A stretch of DNA of 64,000 bases, taken from positions 1,240,001-1,304,000 of the forward strand of contig NZ_AP021874.1 of assembly GCF_009688945.1 (NCBI RefSeq), written 5' to 3'. Every line of letters begins with the position of its first letter. The stretch's first letter is position 1. The position numbers and the translations under genes were made by a program. This DNA is from Desulfosarcina alkanivorans (lineage in GTDB: Bacteria > Desulfobacterota > Desulfobacteria > Desulfobacterales > Desulfosarcinaceae). The notes below the pieces were generated by a model. The model was not told the origin of the DNA. It saw only the letters and a list, made by a program, of their open reading frames with translations, and searched no databases. Of the stretch, positions 40,889 through 50,336 are shown in pieces.

Positions 40889-41881
40889 TTGCAGATCTTA
40901 GTCACCGGGGCGACAGGTTTTATCGGAACGCATCTTGTCAGGCGTCTGCTGAGCGACGGGCATCGGGTGCGATGCCTGTCGAGGCATGTGGATGCGTCGA
41001 AGGGCATTCACGGGCATTCCAGCATTGAACATGTGAAGGCGGATATTACTGCGCCTGAGACGCTGGTCGATGCAACCAAAGGGGTTGATGTGGCATTTCA
41101 TCTGGCTGCAGCCGGACATGTGTCCGCCGTTTCCGCTGAAGCCTTTGACCGTTTTTTCGAAGTCAACGTCCGGGGGACCAAAAATATAATTTCCGCCTGT
41201 GCAAAAAACGGCGTCCATCGCTTCATCCATTTCAGCAGTACGGCCGCGATGGGGTTGCCCGGGGCCGCTTTTATCAATGAGAAAACCCCCTGCAATCCGC
41301 AATCCCCCTACCAGAAAAGCAAATATTACAGTGAAATCGAAGCGCTGGAACATGGCAGGCGAACCGGTCTGGAGGTGATCGTGCTGCGCCCCTGCCTGGT
41401 ATATGGTCCTGGCGGAGGAGACGAGTTCTTAAAGCTCTGCCGAATGATCAAGCGCGGTTTCTTTCCCAGAATTGGATTGGGGCCCAATTTAACCCCCATC
41501 GTTCATGTCGCTGACGTGGTGCAGGCGTCACTCAGGGCGATTCACCACGGACAGCCGGGGAAGGTTTATCTGATCGCGTCTAAAACATCCCCCCCGCTTC
41601 AAAGACTCCACCAGTTGATCATCAGGTCGCTGGCAATCAGGCGCGTCTACTTTTACGTACCGTTCTGGATTGCCTACGCATTGGCATTCCTGCTGGAAAA
41701 GGTGTCTGCGAAACGGGGCACCCCCCCATTGGTGTCAAGAAAAAATATGGTATCGGTGGTTACCGACAGAACCTTTGACATAAGCCGGGCGGAAGAAGAA
41801 ATCGGCTACCACCCCGCGGTCTCCCTTGAAGACGGAATACGGGAAACGATTGGATGGTATAAGGCGAACCACCGGATTTAA
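40889..41881 (+). CDS. NAD-dependent epimerase/dehydratase (extended SDR)
   Basis: The 331-residue protein begins LQILVTGATGFIGTHLVRRL, the GxxGxxG NAD-binding motif. It has the SDR catalytic set: HFSSTAAMG (Ser), then YQKSKYYSE (YxxxK). The remainder matches extended SDRs such as dihydroflavonol reductase or UDP-sugar epimerases. TTG at 40889 with GAAGGAGAAG upstream is preferred; a TTG at 40859 would overlap the previous gene. It probably supplies or alters a nucleotide sugar for the glycan. Exact substrate unknown. Confidence 0.85.
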   Translation: MQILVTGATGFIGTHLVRRLLSDGHRVRCLSRHVDASKGIHGHSSIEHVKADITAPETLVDATKGVDVAFHLAAAGHVSAVSAEAFDRFFEVNVRGTKNIISACAKNGVHRFIHFSSTAAMGLPGAAFINEKTPCNPQSPYQKSKYYSEIEALEHGRRTGLEVIVLRPCLVYGPGGGDEFLKLCRMIKRGFFPRIGLGPNLTPIVHVADVVQASLRAIHHGQPGKVYLIASKTSPPLQRLHQLIIRSLAIRRVYFYVPFWIAYALAFLLEKVSAKRGTPPLVSRKNMVSVVTDRTFDISRAEEEIGYHPAVSLEDGIRETIGWYKANHRI

Positions 41882-41923
41882 CGGTTGCTCACAAATCGCG
41901 TTTCAGGCGTGTATTTTTTTAAA

Positions 41924-42832
41924 ATGAAAAATAAAGTCATTTTTATCTCTGGTTTATCCCATGTCGGCTCAACGCTGATTGATTTTACGCTGGGAACCCA
42001 TCCGCGCATCATCGGCCTGGGTGAAATCTACACCGCTCTGCGTCCGGAACTCAACCGGATCAACCAGAACCTCACCTGCTCCTGCGGACAACCGGTGGAC
42101 ACATGTTTTTTCTGGAAAGAAGCAGCCAAACGCCTTCGCCCGGTCTTGAATGCCCCCATGGACCGGAAATATAAAATTGTTTTACAGACCTTTAATGATC
42201 TGTACGGGGATGACTATATCCTGGTGGACTCCTCCAAATCCATTGATGCCTTGAAATGTTTAACGCGAATTCCTGATTTAAACCTGAAGATCATCCACCT
42301 GCTGAGGGACGTGAGATCGTGGTCAATTTCACGGATCGATTACAGGAAACGGAAACCTGAAAACTATACATCCCGGGGATTTTACATCAACAAGTTATCC
42401 TATACGTTCGGAAAGAAAATTTTTCTGATTGGATTTTTAATTCCCTATATCACCAGGAGACCGTCCTTTTATTTTCTGTTATGGTACTTCCAGAACAAAA
42501 AAGCGATCTCCTACCTGAATGAGAACAAGCTGTCCTTTTTACAACTGGGATATGATGAATTAGGGCTGCGCCCCGGAAAAATGATTGATAATATCTTTTC
42601 GTATATCGATCAGAACGCAGATGAATGTCAATCATCTTCCGAATCGTCAAAAAGTCATGTTTTAATAGGCAATCCCAAAAAGTCAGATCCTGAAAGGCGC
42701 CGGGGTATACTTTACGACAACCGATGGATGTTCAGGAATGAATGGTTGATTTCCGCCGCTTTATTCAGACGGATAATGAAATTTAACGCTGATCAGGTGT
42801 ATGGAAATATTCAAAAAGGTAATATCTGGTAG
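41924..42832 (+). CDS. Sulfotransferase-like protein (first of two)
   Basis: This 302-residue protein has a PAPS-type 5' loop variant (VIFISGLSHVGSTLIDFTLG) and a 3'-phosphate site-like LKIIHLLRDVRSWSISR, preceded by ILVDSSKSIDALK; this order is typical of the sulfotransferase fold. The usual Ser/Thr after the glycine (GxTLL) is present as GSTLI. It probably adds a sulfate to a sugar or lipid. ATG at 41924 is used, but there is no clear ribosome site; a TTG at 41885 would add 13 residues. Codon use begins to shift to A/T toward its end. Confidence 0.78.
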   Translation: MKNKVIFISGLSHVGSTLIDFTLGTHPRIIGLGEIYTALRPELNRINQNLTCSCGQPVDTCFFWKEAAKRLRPVLNAPMDRKYKIVLQTFNDLYGDDYILVDSSKSIDALKCLTRIPDLNLKIIHLLRDVRSWSISRIDYRKRKPENYTSRGFYINKLSYTFGKKIFLIGFLIPYITRRPSFYFLLWYFQNKKAISYLNENKLSFLQLGYDELGLRPGKMIDNIFSYIDQNADECQSSSESSKSHVLIGNPKKSDPERRRGILYDNRWMFRNEWLISAALFRRIMKFNADQVYGNIQKGNIW

Positions 42833-42923
42833 CAAGTCAGCCTTAAAGCAATTGAAATTCATACCATTCAACGTATCGAATGAGCGCCTAAATAATAATT
42901 ATTAATGAATCTGGAAACTATCC

Positions 42924-43586
42924 ATGGCCGGATTAAAAAATTCTAAAGACCGCATGAAACGTGACCGCGATTCACTCTTCACCCATTTTTTGGCAAGAAC
43001 AGTTTCAATACGAATTACACCACAAATTGCTAAAACCGCAATATTTCCACTTCATGTAACACTTGCCGGTCTTTTTGTAGGACTCTTAGCGGCGTGGCAA
43101 GCCAGTCAGTCAAATTGGATAAATTTTCTAATCGCTGCAATATTTATAGAAACAGCACACATATTTGATTGCATTGACGGTGAATTGGCCCGCCTCACAA
43201 ACCGTGGAAATCCTTTTGCTGCAGCTATGGATCCGATAACCGACCGAATCAAAGATATTTTTATTATTTTTGCGTCACTAATCCAGGCAGTGAATGCCTC
43301 AATTTTCGGTTGGCAGGATCAAATAATTTACAAACTGGCCTTTTTTACGGTGAGTATTTGGACCTTTTACATGTATATTGTTGACGCATTTTTAAATCCA
43401 AAGCGAAAAAAAAAGGGAACAACGAACAGAATATATATAGGTCTTTACGATTTATTCATATATGGAGCCATTTTTTTTCTTCTTTTAGATATATTTGAGT
43501 ATTTCATAATTTATGTTTTTTCAATGTCTACCATTGGCGGTGTCATCCAGATTTTCAGATTACGTAAATTTTCAAAAGAATTATGA
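42924..43586 (+). CDS. CDP-alcohol phosphatidyltransferase family protein
   Basis: The 220-residue membrane protein has about five or six helices and the family motif D-x2-DG-x2-AR-x8-G-x3-D-x3-D in the form DCIDGELAR...AAAMDPITD. The glycine before the last two aspartates is alanine here; all four aspartates are kept. Such enzymes join a CDP-activated alcohol to a second alcohol to make a phospholipid or phosphoglycolipid. The gene ends eight bases before the end of a convergent glycosyltransferase gene. It lies at the left side of the AT-rich segment. Substrate unknown. Confidence 0.82.
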   Translation: MAGLKNSKDRMKRDRDSLFTHFLARTVSIRITPQIAKTAIFPLHVTLAGLFVGLLAAWQASQSNWINFLIAAIFIETAHIFDCIDGELARLTNRGNPFAAAMDPITDRIKDIFIIFASLIQAVNASIFGWQDQIIYKLAFFTVSIWTFYMYIVDAFLNPKRKKKGTTNRIYIGLYDLFIYGAIFFLLLDIFEYFIIYVFSMSTIGGVIQIFRLRKFSKEL

Positions 43587-43593
43587 TTCAATT

Positions 43594-44871
43594 TTAATTT
43601 AGTGCAGTTTGGTACCCTGCAATTATCTGTCGAGCACATTTTTCCCAAGAAAATTTTTTAGCCCTTTCAATTCCACTTTTAGCCAAATTTTTCCTTAAGC
43701 TTTCATCGTTAAAAATTTTATCCATTGCATTTATCATTTCATCTATATCCAACGGGTCTACAAGAATCCCTGAATTACCTGCGACCTCAGGCAGAGAACT
43801 CACTTTAGATGTGATAACAGGGACACCACATTGCATTGCTTCTAAAACAGGTAAACCAAAACCTTCATATAGTGACGGGTAGAGAAAACCAACCGCGCCG
43901 CTAATTAAAGGGGATAACATCCAATCCTTTACAAACCCAGTTAATATTACTTTATCTTTTAACATTGGGTCTGTATATATTTCATTAATCAATTTATCGA
44001 TTAACCAACCTTTACGTCCGACAAGAAGTAACTTCGCTTGACTGTTTGACTTGGACAATTGAAGAAACTTTTTAAATGCTTGAACAGTGTAATTTAAATT
44101 TTTTCTCGGTTCTAAAGTTGCTATACTTAAAAAATATGGATTACCAGGAATATTCAGATATTTAAGCAGTTCAGATATTTTAAATTTATCTTTTACTGGT
44201 TTAAATTTAAAGGGGCATGCAGCTAAAGGTGTAACAAATATATGTTTTTCAGGAATATTCAAATGGTATCTGAGGTCATTTTTTGTATTTTGTGAAACAG
44301 CGAAAAACAAATCTTTATTTTTTGAAATTTTTTGAATACTTTTTAAAAAACTTCTCCTGTGAGATCTTTTAAAAAAACGGGGGACTACGAGCGGAGCCAA
44401 ATCGTGGATTGTTCGGAATCTTTTAATTTTTTTTGTTTTAATAAATTCTGGTATAGGATAATATAGTGAGTGGAAGATATCAATATCTTTTGACATAGAA
44501 TCATTTTTACATATTTTAAAAATTCTAGACCCAATTCTCATTATTGAAGATTTTTTTGGAAAATTTTCTAGTTTGTTGATTGACTGATAAAAGAAATTTT
44601 CTAACGATGAGTTCCTTGAGAAACAGTCAATTTTATATCCTTTATTTTCAAAATACGATTTTCCCCATTGAGTACCATGCGGATAAGTAAAAAAAGACAA
44701 ATAAAAATTGACGTCTGAAAAATCTAACAAAGCCTTTGTTAATTCAGTGTTCACACGGAATAGCCCTGTCATATTTTTTCCATTTTTATTTTCAGCAAGT
44801 CCAATACCGACTGTCGAAACTTCAAGAGCAACATTAATGATAGTTTGGTTTTTATTATTAAAATATTTCAT
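43594..44871 (-). CDS. GT4-family glycosyltransferase (WbaZ/mannosyltransferase-like)
   Basis: A 425-residue GT4 enzyme. The N-terminal part has FRTIHDLAPLVVPRFF, seen in mannosyltransferase-like GT4 proteins. The C-terminal donor domain reads YFLSIATLEPRKNLNYTVQAF, KVILTGFV and YEGFGLPVLEAMQCGVPVI, which includes the E-x7-E catalytic motif. It is very AT-rich with many Lys, Ile and Asn codons, unlike genes outside this segment. Convergent with the CDP-alcohol transferase gene. Confidence 0.88.
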   Translation of the reverse strand: MKYFNNKNQTIINVALEVSTVGIGLAENKNGKNMTGLFRVNTELTKALLDFSDVNFYLSFFTYPHGTQWGKSYFENKGYKIDCFSRNSSLENFFYQSINKLENFPKKSSIMRIGSRIFKICKNDSMSKDIDIFHSLYYPIPEFIKTKKIKRFRTIHDLAPLVVPRFFKRSHRRSFLKSIQKISKNKDLFFAVSQNTKNDLRYHLNIPEKHIFVTPLAACPFKFKPVKDKFKISELLKYLNIPGNPYFLSIATLEPRKNLNYTVQAFKKFLQLSKSNSQAKLLLVGRKGWLIDKLINEIYTDPMLKDKVILTGFVKDWMLSPLISGAVGFLYPSLYEGFGLPVLEAMQCGVPVITSKVSSLPEVAGNSGILVDPLDIDEMINAMDKIFNDESLRKNLAKSGIERAKKFSWEKCARQIIAGYQTALN

Positions 44872-44979
44872 ATGTTTTTTTATATTTTAATTAATTTCCC
44901 ATTTCTATTCATCTTAATATTTGAAGCAAAACCCAAAAATTTTATTATAACCAATTTCTTTATTTAAAATCTGATATTT

Positions 44980-46149
44980 TTATACAATTTCATTGTAGAT
45001 ATTGAGATACTGTTCACAAATATTTTCAGGCGAAAATCGAAGCAAATTATTTTTGGTTCTCACGACTAAACTTTTAATATCTTTATCATTATTCATGAAT
45101 TTATTAAGCAAATTAATTAAAGCTTCTTTATCATCAGGTGGGTATAAAAATCCATTTTTACCTTCCGAAATCAAATCGGCTATTCCTCCTGTTTTACTAC
45201 CGATCACAGGGATTCCATTGCTAAATGCTTCTATGATTATTCTTCCAAACGGTTCGTTCCAAAGAGAGGGAACTACTAACAAATTTATTTTTTGAAAAAA
45301 TAAATCCGCATTAATGTATCCATAAAATTGAGTATTGAGAGTATATTTCTTTTTTAATTTTTCAACATATTCTTTTTTACCGGTACCAGCAATATGAATG
45401 CGAAAACTTTTTCCCGCAATTTTCATGGCACAGTCTAAGAAAAACTCAACCCCTTTTTCTGGGGAAATTCTACCAAGATACCCAATATGTAAGTTTTTTG
45501 AACATTTCTTTAATTTTTCTTTTTGATTTTTTTTAATTGGGTTTGGAATTACAGACCGATTTTTAACGTTTTTAAAAAAGCCATGTTCTAAATGCCGATT
45601 CAAAATATATGTACTAACTCCGGTAACAGCATTTGGTATATTTGAAAAAATTTTCTTCGGTTCACTAATTAAAAAACATCGCTTACATTGATTCAAGCAT
45701 CTTTTCTTTCTATACATCGTAGATAAATGACAGAGAAGATAATAATCGCGAAGTGTATGCACAATTGGAATTTCATATAATTTTGAAACCTTCCATATAC
45801 AAACTGAAAATCCAGATAGATTATGGGTATGAATAATATCTGGTTTTTCAAAAGCAACAATTTCTTTTACTTTTTCATACATAAAATAGTTAAAAATATC
45901 TAACAAATGCCAACCAATTCGTAAAAATGGCTTTTTTTCCCCTTTGAAAGGGTAATAAAAGTTCCTTAAAGGAACATAATATACTTTTACACCGTTAATA
46001 AATGATTTACTTTGTTTTCTTTCATGTAAAGAAATTACGACAACATCATGTCCACTTAGGGTCAATGTTTCAGCTAATATCTGTAAACTTTGTTCCGCAC
46101 CTCCTACAATATTTGGAAAGTAAAGTGTGTTTACAAATAGAACTTTCAA
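44980..46149 (-). CDS. GT4-family glycosyltransferase
   Basis: The 389-residue enzyme begins MKVLFVNTLYFPNIVGGAEQ, with the GGAEQ motif of GT4 enzymes. The C-terminal domain has LHIGYLGRISPEKGVEFFLD and EPFGRIIIEAFSNGIPVIGS (E-x7-E). It is as AT-rich as its neighbours. A 108-base AT-rich gap separates it from the next gene. It probably extends the same glycan; donor and linkage are not readable. Confidence 0.9.
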   Translation of the reverse strand: MKVLFVNTLYFPNIVGGAEQSLQILAETLTLSGHDVVVISLHERKQSKSFINGVKVYYVPLRNFYYPFKGEKKPFLRIGWHLLDIFNYFMYEKVKEIVAFEKPDIIHTHNLSGFSVCIWKVSKLYEIPIVHTLRDYYLLCHLSTMYRKKRCLNQCKRCFLISEPKKIFSNIPNAVTGVSTYILNRHLEHGFFKNVKNRSVIPNPIKKNQKEKLKKCSKNLHIGYLGRISPEKGVEFFLDCAMKIAGKSFRIHIAGTGKKEYVEKLKKKYTLNTQFYGYINADLFFQKINLLVVPSLWNEPFGRIIIEAFSNGIPVIGSKTGGIADLISEGKNGFLYPPDDKEALINLLNKFMNNDKDIKSLVVRTKNNLLRFSPENICEQYLNIYNEIV

Positions 46150-46183
46150 TTATTTTAGCTCCAATTTATGTTCCGAAATGCAC

Positions 46184-46207
46184 TACCCCGCGGCAAACCG
46201 CGAGGTA
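46184..46207. repeat. Hairpin, possibly part of a dispersed repeat
   Basis: TACCCCGCGG pairs with CCGCGAGGTA across a CAAA loop with one mismatch. A second GC-rich patch (AGCTACGGGG, 46245-46254) follows in otherwise AT-rich DNA. This GC-rich block in an AT-rich gap looks like an inserted or residual element. There is no open frame. Confidence 0.35.
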
Positions 46208-46327
46208 TCAAAGCCCATTGTTTTTTAGCCATTTTATCGCAGCAAGCTACGGGGAATTAGACCCGAATAGAGATTTAAAGCTTGAATCAAAGTAAATTAA
46301 TATTCATATTCGGGTATAAGATTACAA

Positions 46328-47500
46328 TTATTCGGTGTTGAATAAGATATCCTCGCACTTACTAAAAACATCTTCAGGGGTTATAGAACGCAAACACTTA
46401 TTATTTTTACAACTTATCTTTCCTGAATAAGGGATATAACATGGAGCGCAATTCATGGGATGTCTTATAACCTTAACTATTTGATTCTCATGCGCCCAAG
46501 GAGAATTTTTAATCTCATTGGTTGGACCGAAGATTCCTATTACGGGCGTTCCAACACCTGCTGCAATATGCATTGGCCCAGAGTCATTACTTACAAACAA
46601 TTTCATTGTCGATATTAACGCTGCCGTTTCTTTAAGATTTAAAGTTCCAGCAAGATTTTTTACATAACCATCCATTTTATCAATAATTTTATTTATGTAA
46701 TTTTTTTCTTCTTCTCCACCAACGATAACTATTTGTACAGAAAAATTCTTCGTTAATAAATTCCCTAGTTTTGCGAAATTTTCAGGCGGCCATCGTTTTT
46801 CTATCATATCCAAAAAAGACCCAGTGTGAAATCCAACGACATTTTTTTTATAATTTAAGCCATCATTTTTTAGCTTTTCTCTAACAGTATAAGGTAGGTT
46901 TTTTTTAAAATAGAAACAAGGCTTTATGATAAAATCAGTTATTCCAATTAATTTAAGAACACTTAAATAATTCAAAACTTCGTGTTTGTTTGAATCTGAT
47001 AAAACACTTTTATGTAAAAGATAATTTACATCTTTTAATTTTCTATAGTTGTATTTAAAACCAATCCTATATTTAACTTTAGATAATGACATTAAACGTG
47101 GGAATTCGGCACTCATTGAAAAACTCAAACCTAAATCAATATTTGCATTTTTAAATATTTTAACAATATCAAAAAAAAGTTGACTTGAATTTTTTTGATT
47201 TTTATCATATTCGATAATTGTATCAAAAAGTCGGCTATCTGTGATAACTTCCTTTGTATTTCTTGGTGCTAATAAAAGTATAATGAATGAATCTGGAAAA
47301 TTTATTTTCAAGTTCTCAAGAACAGGAGTAAATAATACCATATTCCCGATTCCATGGGGGAATATTACAAGAATATTTTTTGGAATTTTTTTATAAATTA
47401 CCCGAGATTTCCTCGTGGGCATACAACTAAATATTTCATCTTTAAGATGAGTACCGAATCTTAAAAATTTTTCAATTAAATTTTTGTCATTTTTTTTCAT
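46328..47500 (-). CDS. GT9-family (heptosyltransferase-like) glycosyltransferase
   Basis: The protein (about 390 residues) has the GT9 layout: ILVIFPHGIGNMVLFTPVLE at the start of the N-domain, VGFHTGSFLDMIEKRWPPENF in the middle and LFVSNDSGPMHIAAGVGTPV with IFGPTNE near the C-terminus, as in ADP-heptose:LPS transferases. The ATG at 47500 is preferred to a GTG at 47539, but neither has a ribosome site. In LPS synthesis GT9 enzymes add heptose to the inner core; here the acceptor may differ. It is AT-rich. Confidence 0.88.
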   Translation of the reverse strand: MKKNDKNLIEKFLRFGTHLKDEIFSCMPTRKSRVIYKKIPKNILVIFPHGIGNMVLFTPVLENLKINFPDSFIILLLAPRNTKEVITDSRLFDTIIEYDKNQKNSSQLFFDIVKIFKNANIDLGLSFSMSAEFPRLMSLSKVKYRIGFKYNYRKLKDVNYLLHKSVLSDSNKHEVLNYLSVLKLIGITDFIIKPCFYFKKNLPYTVREKLKNDGLNYKKNVVGFHTGSFLDMIEKRWPPENFAKLGNLLTKNFSVQIVIVGGEEEKNYINKIIDKMDGYVKNLAGTLNLKETAALISTMKLFVSNDSGPMHIAAGVGTPVIGIFGPTNEIKNSPWAHENQIVKVIRHPMNCAPCYIPYSGKISCKNNKCLRSITPEDVFSKCEDILFNTE

Positions 47501-47619
47501 TACTAATATGAGGTGTTTTTTAGAATTATAATTTTTCACTTATATTGCGTGAAATTATATTAGAAATAAAAACGAAATTGTCGCATTCGTTTATATGTCG
47601 TACTGGATTACTCAGGGTT

Positions 47620-47778
47620 TTATACGCTGAAGGCCTTCATTTTTGACAATATCGTTTTTTGCATAAGATCTCCGCAAATCAGTCCCAAAGATATAACATT
47701 ATTGATAATTAACGCTATCCACGCTAAAAAATAAGTAAGAGCGGCTGAAATTAAAATTTTTCTTGTATTAACCTGCTA
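47620..47778 (-). pseudogene. Possible remnant of a membrane protein gene
   Basis: On the minus strand a frame without a start codon encodes about 50 residues ending at TAA 47620, including one strong membrane helix (ILISAALTYFLAWIALIINN) and then KMKAFSV. It lies between two glycan genes with no ribosome site. It may be the 3' stub of a lost membrane gene. The frame is too short to identify. Confidence 0.25.
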
Positions 47779-47787
47779 ATATCTTTT

Positions 47788-48624
47788 TCATTTAAAATAT
47801 CGTAAAATTTCATTTTTATAATTTGCCAATGTTTTACCAAAAATTTTAAAGTTTAAGTCAAATAATTCCCGATCATTTTTAAAAATATTTTTTATATAAT
47901 CGACTCCATATAGATCTCTAAATCGAACCATTAAGTCAGAAAAATTCAAATTTTCATCATTACAAAAAGAACTTCCACCTCCCTCTCGTGTTTGTTTTTT
48001 AGACAATTCAATATTATTTATATTTAAATATTTTGCACAAGATGTTCGATATTTTTCATCAAAAACAAAATCGTTGTATGAAATTTTTATGCAATTTTCT
48101 CCTAAGTAACTAGTGATCCCTAAAAACTCTCTCGCATGTTTTTTCCATAAATCCTTTATTAAAAATGATACTCTTGAGCTCTCTTTGAAATGTAACAAAC
48201 CGCGTCTCCTGCTAGCAAAACAATTGAAAATGTCTCTAAGGACCAATACATTATCATGTCTTCCTGAATGACCAATGTTTTTATTTACACAAAATACTTG
48301 CTCAATATCAGGGTCCTCAAAATTATAAGCCAGAAGGTGTCGTGGTAACATTTTTTTTACCATTGAATTGGGAAAGTATAGCAATGCACGATTTGATTTA
48401 AAAGGTGTCACTCCATTCATATTGAAAAACGGGTCACAATTCATTCTCACATCATTAAGAAATAAATAGGATTTTGAGCTATTATCTAAAATCCAATCTA
48501 TTACTGCATGTTGACCGCTTCTCTTTAGAGAAAATATAGCAATCGATCTTTTTTGCCCAACTGATTTACTAACCAGTTTCGCCATAGTTTTATGAAATTT
48601 ACTTTCTATTTTATTCATTTTCAT
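47788..48624 (-). CDS. Sulfotransferase-like protein (second of two)
   Basis: A 278-residue protein with SIAIFSLKRSGQHAVIDWIL, a PAPS-loop-like segment (RSGQH in place of RSGTT), and NVLVLRDIFNCFASRRR, like the 3'-phosphate-binding strand and helix of sulfotransferases. It is AT-rich and very basic. It differs strongly from the sulfotransferase-like protein at 41924-42832, so it was probably acquired separately. Sulfation of a glycan is likely; a kinase-like use of the P-loop cannot be excluded. Confidence 0.68.
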   Translation of the reverse strand: MKMNKIESKFHKTMAKLVSKSVGQKRSIAIFSLKRSGQHAVIDWILDNSSKSYLFLNDVRMNCDPFFNMNGVTPFKSNRALLYFPNSMVKKMLPRHLLAYNFEDPDIEQVFCVNKNIGHSGRHDNVLVLRDIFNCFASRRRGLLHFKESSRVSFLIKDLWKKHAREFLGITSYLGENCIKISYNDFVFDEKYRTSCAKYLNINNIELSKKQTREGGGSSFCNDENLNFSDLMVRFRDLYGVDYIKNIFKNDRELFDLNFKIFGKTLANYKNEILRYFK

Positions 48625-48698
48625 TATACGTAATTATAAATTCTTTAATCAGGAGTTTTACAATTCTCAATCTGCGTCCTATACATAAGCATCTATCT

Positions 48699-50231
48699 TC
48701 ATACCATTCTCTTTTTCTTTATGCTCAATTTTATATCATATAGAAAATTCTTTAAGAAATGTTTTGAACTCGGAAATAAAAAAAAGACAGATACATAAAT
48801 AATTATAAAAACAATCCAGAGATAAAATAAAGCAATTAAATTTGTATTATTTTTAAAATAATTCATTGTAAATAAACAAAATGTTCCACCTGCTAAACTA
48901 GATATCATAGGTTGATAAATAGCCATCCAAATTGAATTTACTGTGATAGGACTTCCAGCACAAGCATACATAATTTGAGGTAATCGTTTTATCATTTCAC
49001 TACAACTGAAAGCTACAGCAACACCTATTGTTCCCCATCTGATTCCGACTAAAAGAGCTACCATTGTTATAAATGATCCAAAAGATGCTGCCTTAAGCTG
49101 TTTTTTGCCTTGCCCCAGGGGGATAAAAATCCAACCGGTAACAACATTCAAAGTCCCAATCAAAGCCGCTGGTGCTAAAACTCTATATAGTATCACAGCG
49201 TCGTCCCACCCTGATCCCAATAATATTCCGATAATTTGATCTGCTGCTATGAAAGAAAATACAACTACCGGCATACCAACAAATGAAAGGTAGGAAATCC
49301 CTTTCAAATAGAATCGCCTAAAACGTTCAGGATCATTTTGCAGGCGGCTTAAGGCAGGCAATACGGCTACCGAAATAGGTCCATTAATTTGGGTAATAGG
49401 CATCATAAGCAATTGGTAAGCTTTTGAATATAGGCCTAAAGCGGTTGCTCCAAAAAGGGAACCTATCAATAGGTTGTCAAGATTTCTTATACAATAGATC
49501 AAAAAATTGCTAACAGTAAGGTTCCCACCAAAAACAACCATAGCCCGGATTTTTACACCTCGTTTCGGATAGTTAGGTCGCCATCTACATATAAACCAAA
49601 CTAAGGCGGCGTTGACAGCTGCTTGACTTATATGCATACCGACTAAGGACCAAAAAGCAAACCCTTGTAAAGCCAAAAATATTGCGACAAGGGTGCTGAA
49701 AAATATACTGGCAATATTAATCAGCGCTAATGTGCCGAAACGCATTTGACGACGCAAAATGGCCTGATGTTGTATTGTCAAACCAGATAAAATGAATGAT
49801 CCTGAAATAGCGACACTTATCCATGTCAATTGTGGTTCTTGGTAGAGCCATGCAATAATTGGAGATGACGCAATAATGATAGACATGCAAATGATACTTA
49901 AACCAACATTCAACCAAAAAAGAGTACTTACTTGGTCGTGAGTGATAACATCACGTTGAATCGTAGCCGTAGAAAATCCAGCATCTTTAAGTAAATTTGC
50001 AAAACCGATAAAAACAAGAACCATAGCAATTAGACCGAAATCCTTGGGAACAAGCAGTCTCGCAAGAATGGCGGTTGACCCTAATCGAAGAATAAAGATC
50101 ATGAAATTAGCGAATACTGTAATAAGACCACCACGAATAGTTCGCCGCTTTAGATCCTTATGCGCGAATTCAGCACCAGGAAAAACTGAACATTGATCTT
50201 GGATAGAAATGTGAGGTTTTCCTAATTTCAT
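48699..50231 (-). CDS. MOP-superfamily polysaccharide flippase (Wzx-like)
   Basis: The 510-residue protein has about 12-14 membrane helices. Family blocks are LKRRTIRGGLITVFANF, ILARLLVPKDFGLIAMV, GFSTATIQRD and GATALGLYSKAYQLLMMPI, as in WzxC-type lipopolysaccharide exporters. It probably flips the lipid-linked glycan made by the neighbouring transferases. ATG at 50231 is used; a TTG at 50300 would add 23 residues. The gene is moderately AT-rich and marks the right end of the AT-rich segment. Confidence 0.9.
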   Translation of the reverse strand: MKLGKPHISIQDQCSVFPGAEFAHKDLKRRTIRGGLITVFANFMIFILRLGSTAILARLLVPKDFGLIAMVLVFIGFANLLKDAGFSTATIQRDVITHDQVSTLFWLNVGLSIICMSIIIASSPIIAWLYQEPQLTWISVAISGSFILSGLTIQHQAILRRQMRFGTLALINIASIFFSTLVAIFLALQGFAFWSLVGMHISQAAVNAALVWFICRWRPNYPKRGVKIRAMVVFGGNLTVSNFLIYCIRNLDNLLIGSLFGATALGLYSKAYQLLMMPITQINGPISVAVLPALSRLQNDPERFRRFYLKGISYLSFVGMPVVVFSFIAADQIIGILLGSGWDDAVILYRVLAPAALIGTLNVVTGWIFIPLGQGKKQLKAASFGSFITMVALLVGIRWGTIGVAVAFSCSEMIKRLPQIMYACAGSPITVNSIWMAIYQPMISSLAGGTFCLFTMNYFKNNTNLIALFYLWIVFIIIYVSVFFLFPSSKHFLKNFLYDIKLSIKKKRMV

Positions 50232-50336
50232 TATTTTAGGATTATCGATAGAGTTCCACTTTTTGAAAACCCACACAAAAAAATTATTAATTATGAACAA
50301 TTAGTTGAAGGGTGATTGGTAGCTCTTTTAGATTTT

